DNA of 7,740 nucleotides, taken from Bacteroidota bacterium. GTDB lineage: Bacteria; Bacteroidota; Bacteroidia; Chitinophagales; Chitinophagaceae. Both the position numbers and the translations under genes were made by a program. The stretch is taken from the NCBI GenBank assembly GCA_023390215.1, contig JAEWDG010000271.1:1-7740 (forward strand), written 5' to 3'. The notes below the pieces were generated by a model. It had not been told where the DNA came from and made no database searches. It saw only the letters and a list, made by a program, of their open reading frames with translations. Shown here piece by piece: positions 6,609 through 7,740 of the stretch (position 1 is its first letter; every line of letters begins with the position of its first letter).

Positions 6609-7406
6609 TTGGAAAAGATTGTCATCATACCCACCTTCAATGAAAAAGAAAACATTGAAGCTATTATCGCGGCGGTGATCAGTCTCAACATGGATTATCA
6701 CATCCTTATCATCGATGATGGCTCACCTGATGGTACCGGTACCATCGTTAAATCACTTTTCAGCACTTATCCCGGCCAGTTATTTCTTGAAGAAAGAAGA
6801 GGCAAGCAGGGATTGGGCACAGCCTATATCCATGGGTTCAGATGGTCATTGAACAGGGGTTATCGATACATTTTCGAGATGGATGCAGACTTTTCCCATA
6901 ATCCAAAAGACCTCGAAAGACTATACCTGGCTTGTGTTAACGGGGCAGATGTTGCTGTGGGCAGCAGATATGTAAAAGGTGGCGCGGTCGAGAACTGGCC
7001 CGCGAACCGCATTTTACTTTCCAAAGGTGCCTCAATGTACACCCGTATGATTACGTGGATGCCGGTTAAAGATCCCACTGCAGGCTTTGTTTGCTATAAA
7101 AGAGAAGTGTTGGAAACCATCAACCTTAATAATATCAGCTTTGCAGGATATGCTTTCCAGATAGAAATGAAATTCGCCGCCTGGAAGCTAGGATTTAAAG
7201 TGGTAGAAGTTCCGATTACCTTCATCGACAGGCAGCTCGGAGCCAGTAAGATGAATAAAAGCATTATTAAAGAAGGAGTTTGGGGCGTTCTGGAATTGAA
7301 ATGGCAGAGTATGTTCAAAAACTACCGCAACCGCGTGATCAACAAAAACGTCAACGCCTCCCCTGTTTTTGCCCCGCCTACCACCATTCTTGAAGGAAAC
7401 AGTTGA
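6609..7406 (+). CDS. Polyprenol-phosphate mannosyltransferase-like glycosyltransferase (GT2, DPM1 type)
   Basis: This enzyme of about 265 residues resembles soluble dolichol/polyprenol-phosphate mannose synthases, which transfer a sugar from a nucleotide donor to a lipid phosphate at the inner face of the cytoplasmic membrane. Numbered from the chosen start: the nucleotide-binding strand is EKIVIIPTFNEKENI, followed by IIDDGSPDGTG with Asp36-Asp37, the metal-binding DAD at 92-94 (FEMDADFSHNP), VGSRYVKGGAVENW, DPTAGFVCYKREVL and SFAGYAFQIEMKFAAWKLGF. There is no C-terminal membrane pair, so it is the short DPM1 form. There is no ATG start. The frame is bounded by a TGA at 6567 and offers TTG at 6585 or 6609. 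I prefer 6609 because it begins MEKIVIIPTFNE, as homologues commonly do, and because the 6585 codon overlaps a likely -7 box. Donor specificity (mannose, glucose or other) is inferred only from family. Confidence 0.92.
   Translation: MEKIVIIPTFNEKENIEAIIAAVISLNMDYHILIIDDGSPDGTGTIVKSLFSTYPGQLFLEERRGKQGLGTAYIHGFRWSLNRGYRYIFEMDADFSHNPKDLERLYLACVNGADVAVGSRYVKGGAVENWPANRILLSKGASMYTRMITWMPVKDPTAGFVCYKREVLETINLNNISFAGYAFQIEMKFAAWKLGFKVVEVPITFIDRQLGASKMNKSIIKEGVWGVLELKWQSMFKNYRNRVINKNVNASPVFAPPTTILEGNS
6729..6746. repeat. 18-bp perfect palindrome inside the GT2 gene
   Basis: GATGGTACCGGTACCATC equals its own reverse complement. It encodes Asp-Gly-Thr-Gly-Thr-Ile within the conserved SPDGTG motif, so amino-acid constraint explains part of it; no function is evident. 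Confidence 0.6.
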
Positions 7407-7740
7407 TCAGTTCGTTTTGAATGCAGGATGAAACTGATGCAGTGTGGTTCGAAGAAATTCTCTGTCGAGGTGCGTATAAATTTCTGTTGTGGTGATACTT
7501 TCATGACCAAGCATTTCCTGAACGGCCCTCAGATCGGCTCCGCCTTCCACCAGGTGCGTTGCGAATGAATGCCGGAAGGTATGAGGAGAAATTTTCTTCT
7601 GCACACCTGCTTTTATGGCAAGTTCTTTAAGGAACAAAAAGATCATTACACGGGTCAGCCGTTTCCCTCTCCTGTTCAGGAAAACGATATCCTGTTCTCC
7701 CTGCTTGATCTGCTTATGGTTCCGGACATTGTTTACGTAC
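7407..7740 (-). CDS. xerD: Tyrosine recombinase, XerC/XerD type (5' partial)
   Basis: The minus-strand frame is open to the window edge, so only the last 110 residues, the C-terminal catalytic half, are seen; the methionine at 7646 is internal. The visible chain runs [14 protein letters not shown], then [16 protein letters not shown], then the catalytic block. [19 protein letters not shown] supplies His53 and Arg56 of the partial chain, [16 protein letters not shown] supplies His79 and the nucleophile Tyr88. The [14 protein letters not shown] pattern and the short tail after the tyrosine are typical of chromosomal XerC/XerD, which resolve chromosome dimers at dif, rather than of phage or transposon integrases. 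XerD is more likely than XerC, but that needs the missing N-terminal half. Its stop codon lies immediately beside the GT2 stop codon. No dif site or array of gene cassettes is visible. Confidence 0.92.
   Translation of the reverse strand, partial: YVNNVRNHKQIKQGEQDIVFLNRRGKRLTRVMIFLFLKELAIKAGVQKKISPHTFRHSFATHLVEGGADLRAVQEMLGHESITTTEIYTHLDREFLRTTLHQFHPAFKTN

Noticed and set aside
7407..7740. Integrase marking a mobile element or integron
   Set aside because: The residue pattern is that of chromosomal XerC/XerD. No attachment repeats, cassette array, tRNA gene or other mobile genes are visible nearby.

Overview
This window looks like chromosomal DNA of a Bacteroidota bacterium, plausibly Chitinophagaceae-like. 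The assignment rests on TAnnTTTG-type promoter -7 boxes, the near absence of Shine-Dalgarno sequences, a GH2-type Ig tail joined to GH53, a YtxJ-family bacilliredoxin with a TRCAIS motif, and the protein flavour overall. It is inferred from sequence features only; no database was searched.

Region 1 (1-5148, + strand) is the 3' part of a tightly packed galactose/galactan utilisation operon. It holds the C-terminal end of a secreted GH2 tail-GH53 endo-beta-1,4-galactanase, galactokinase (galK), an SGLT-type sodium/galactose symporter and aldose 1-epimerase (galM). Gaps between genes are 1, 1 and 3 nt. The logic is complete from polymer to Gal-1-P: galactan is cut outside the cytoplasm, sugar is taken up with sodium, GalM supplies the alpha anomer and GalK phosphorylates it. 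No galT, galE, SusC/SusD or regulator is visible; they would have to lie upstream or elsewhere.

Region 2 (5172-5636, - strand) converges on galM. It is a two-gene unit made of a 39-residue lipoprotein, too short for usual gene finders, whose stop codon directly abuts the start codon of a monothiol YtxJ-type bacilliredoxin. A good Bacteroidota promoter precedes the lipoprotein.

Region 3 (5771-7406, + strand) carries a DEDDh 3'-5' exonuclease with a small C-terminal add-on domain and then a polyprenol-phosphate mannosyltransferase-like GT2. A 9-bp inverted repeat and a -7-like box lie between them and suggest that the GT2 has its own promoter and starts at a TTG further downstream than the longest reading frame.

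Region 4 (7407-7740, - strand) is the C-terminal catalytic part of a XerC/XerD-type tyrosine recombinase, cut by the window edge. Its stop codon abuts the GT2 stop codon.

Most of the window is ordinary metabolism and housekeeping. The points most worth a second look are the GH2-GH53 chain with a compact GH53 end, the lipoprotein/YtxJ pair, and the dyad-promoter-TTG arrangement before the GT2. I found no clear sign of a wholly new system.
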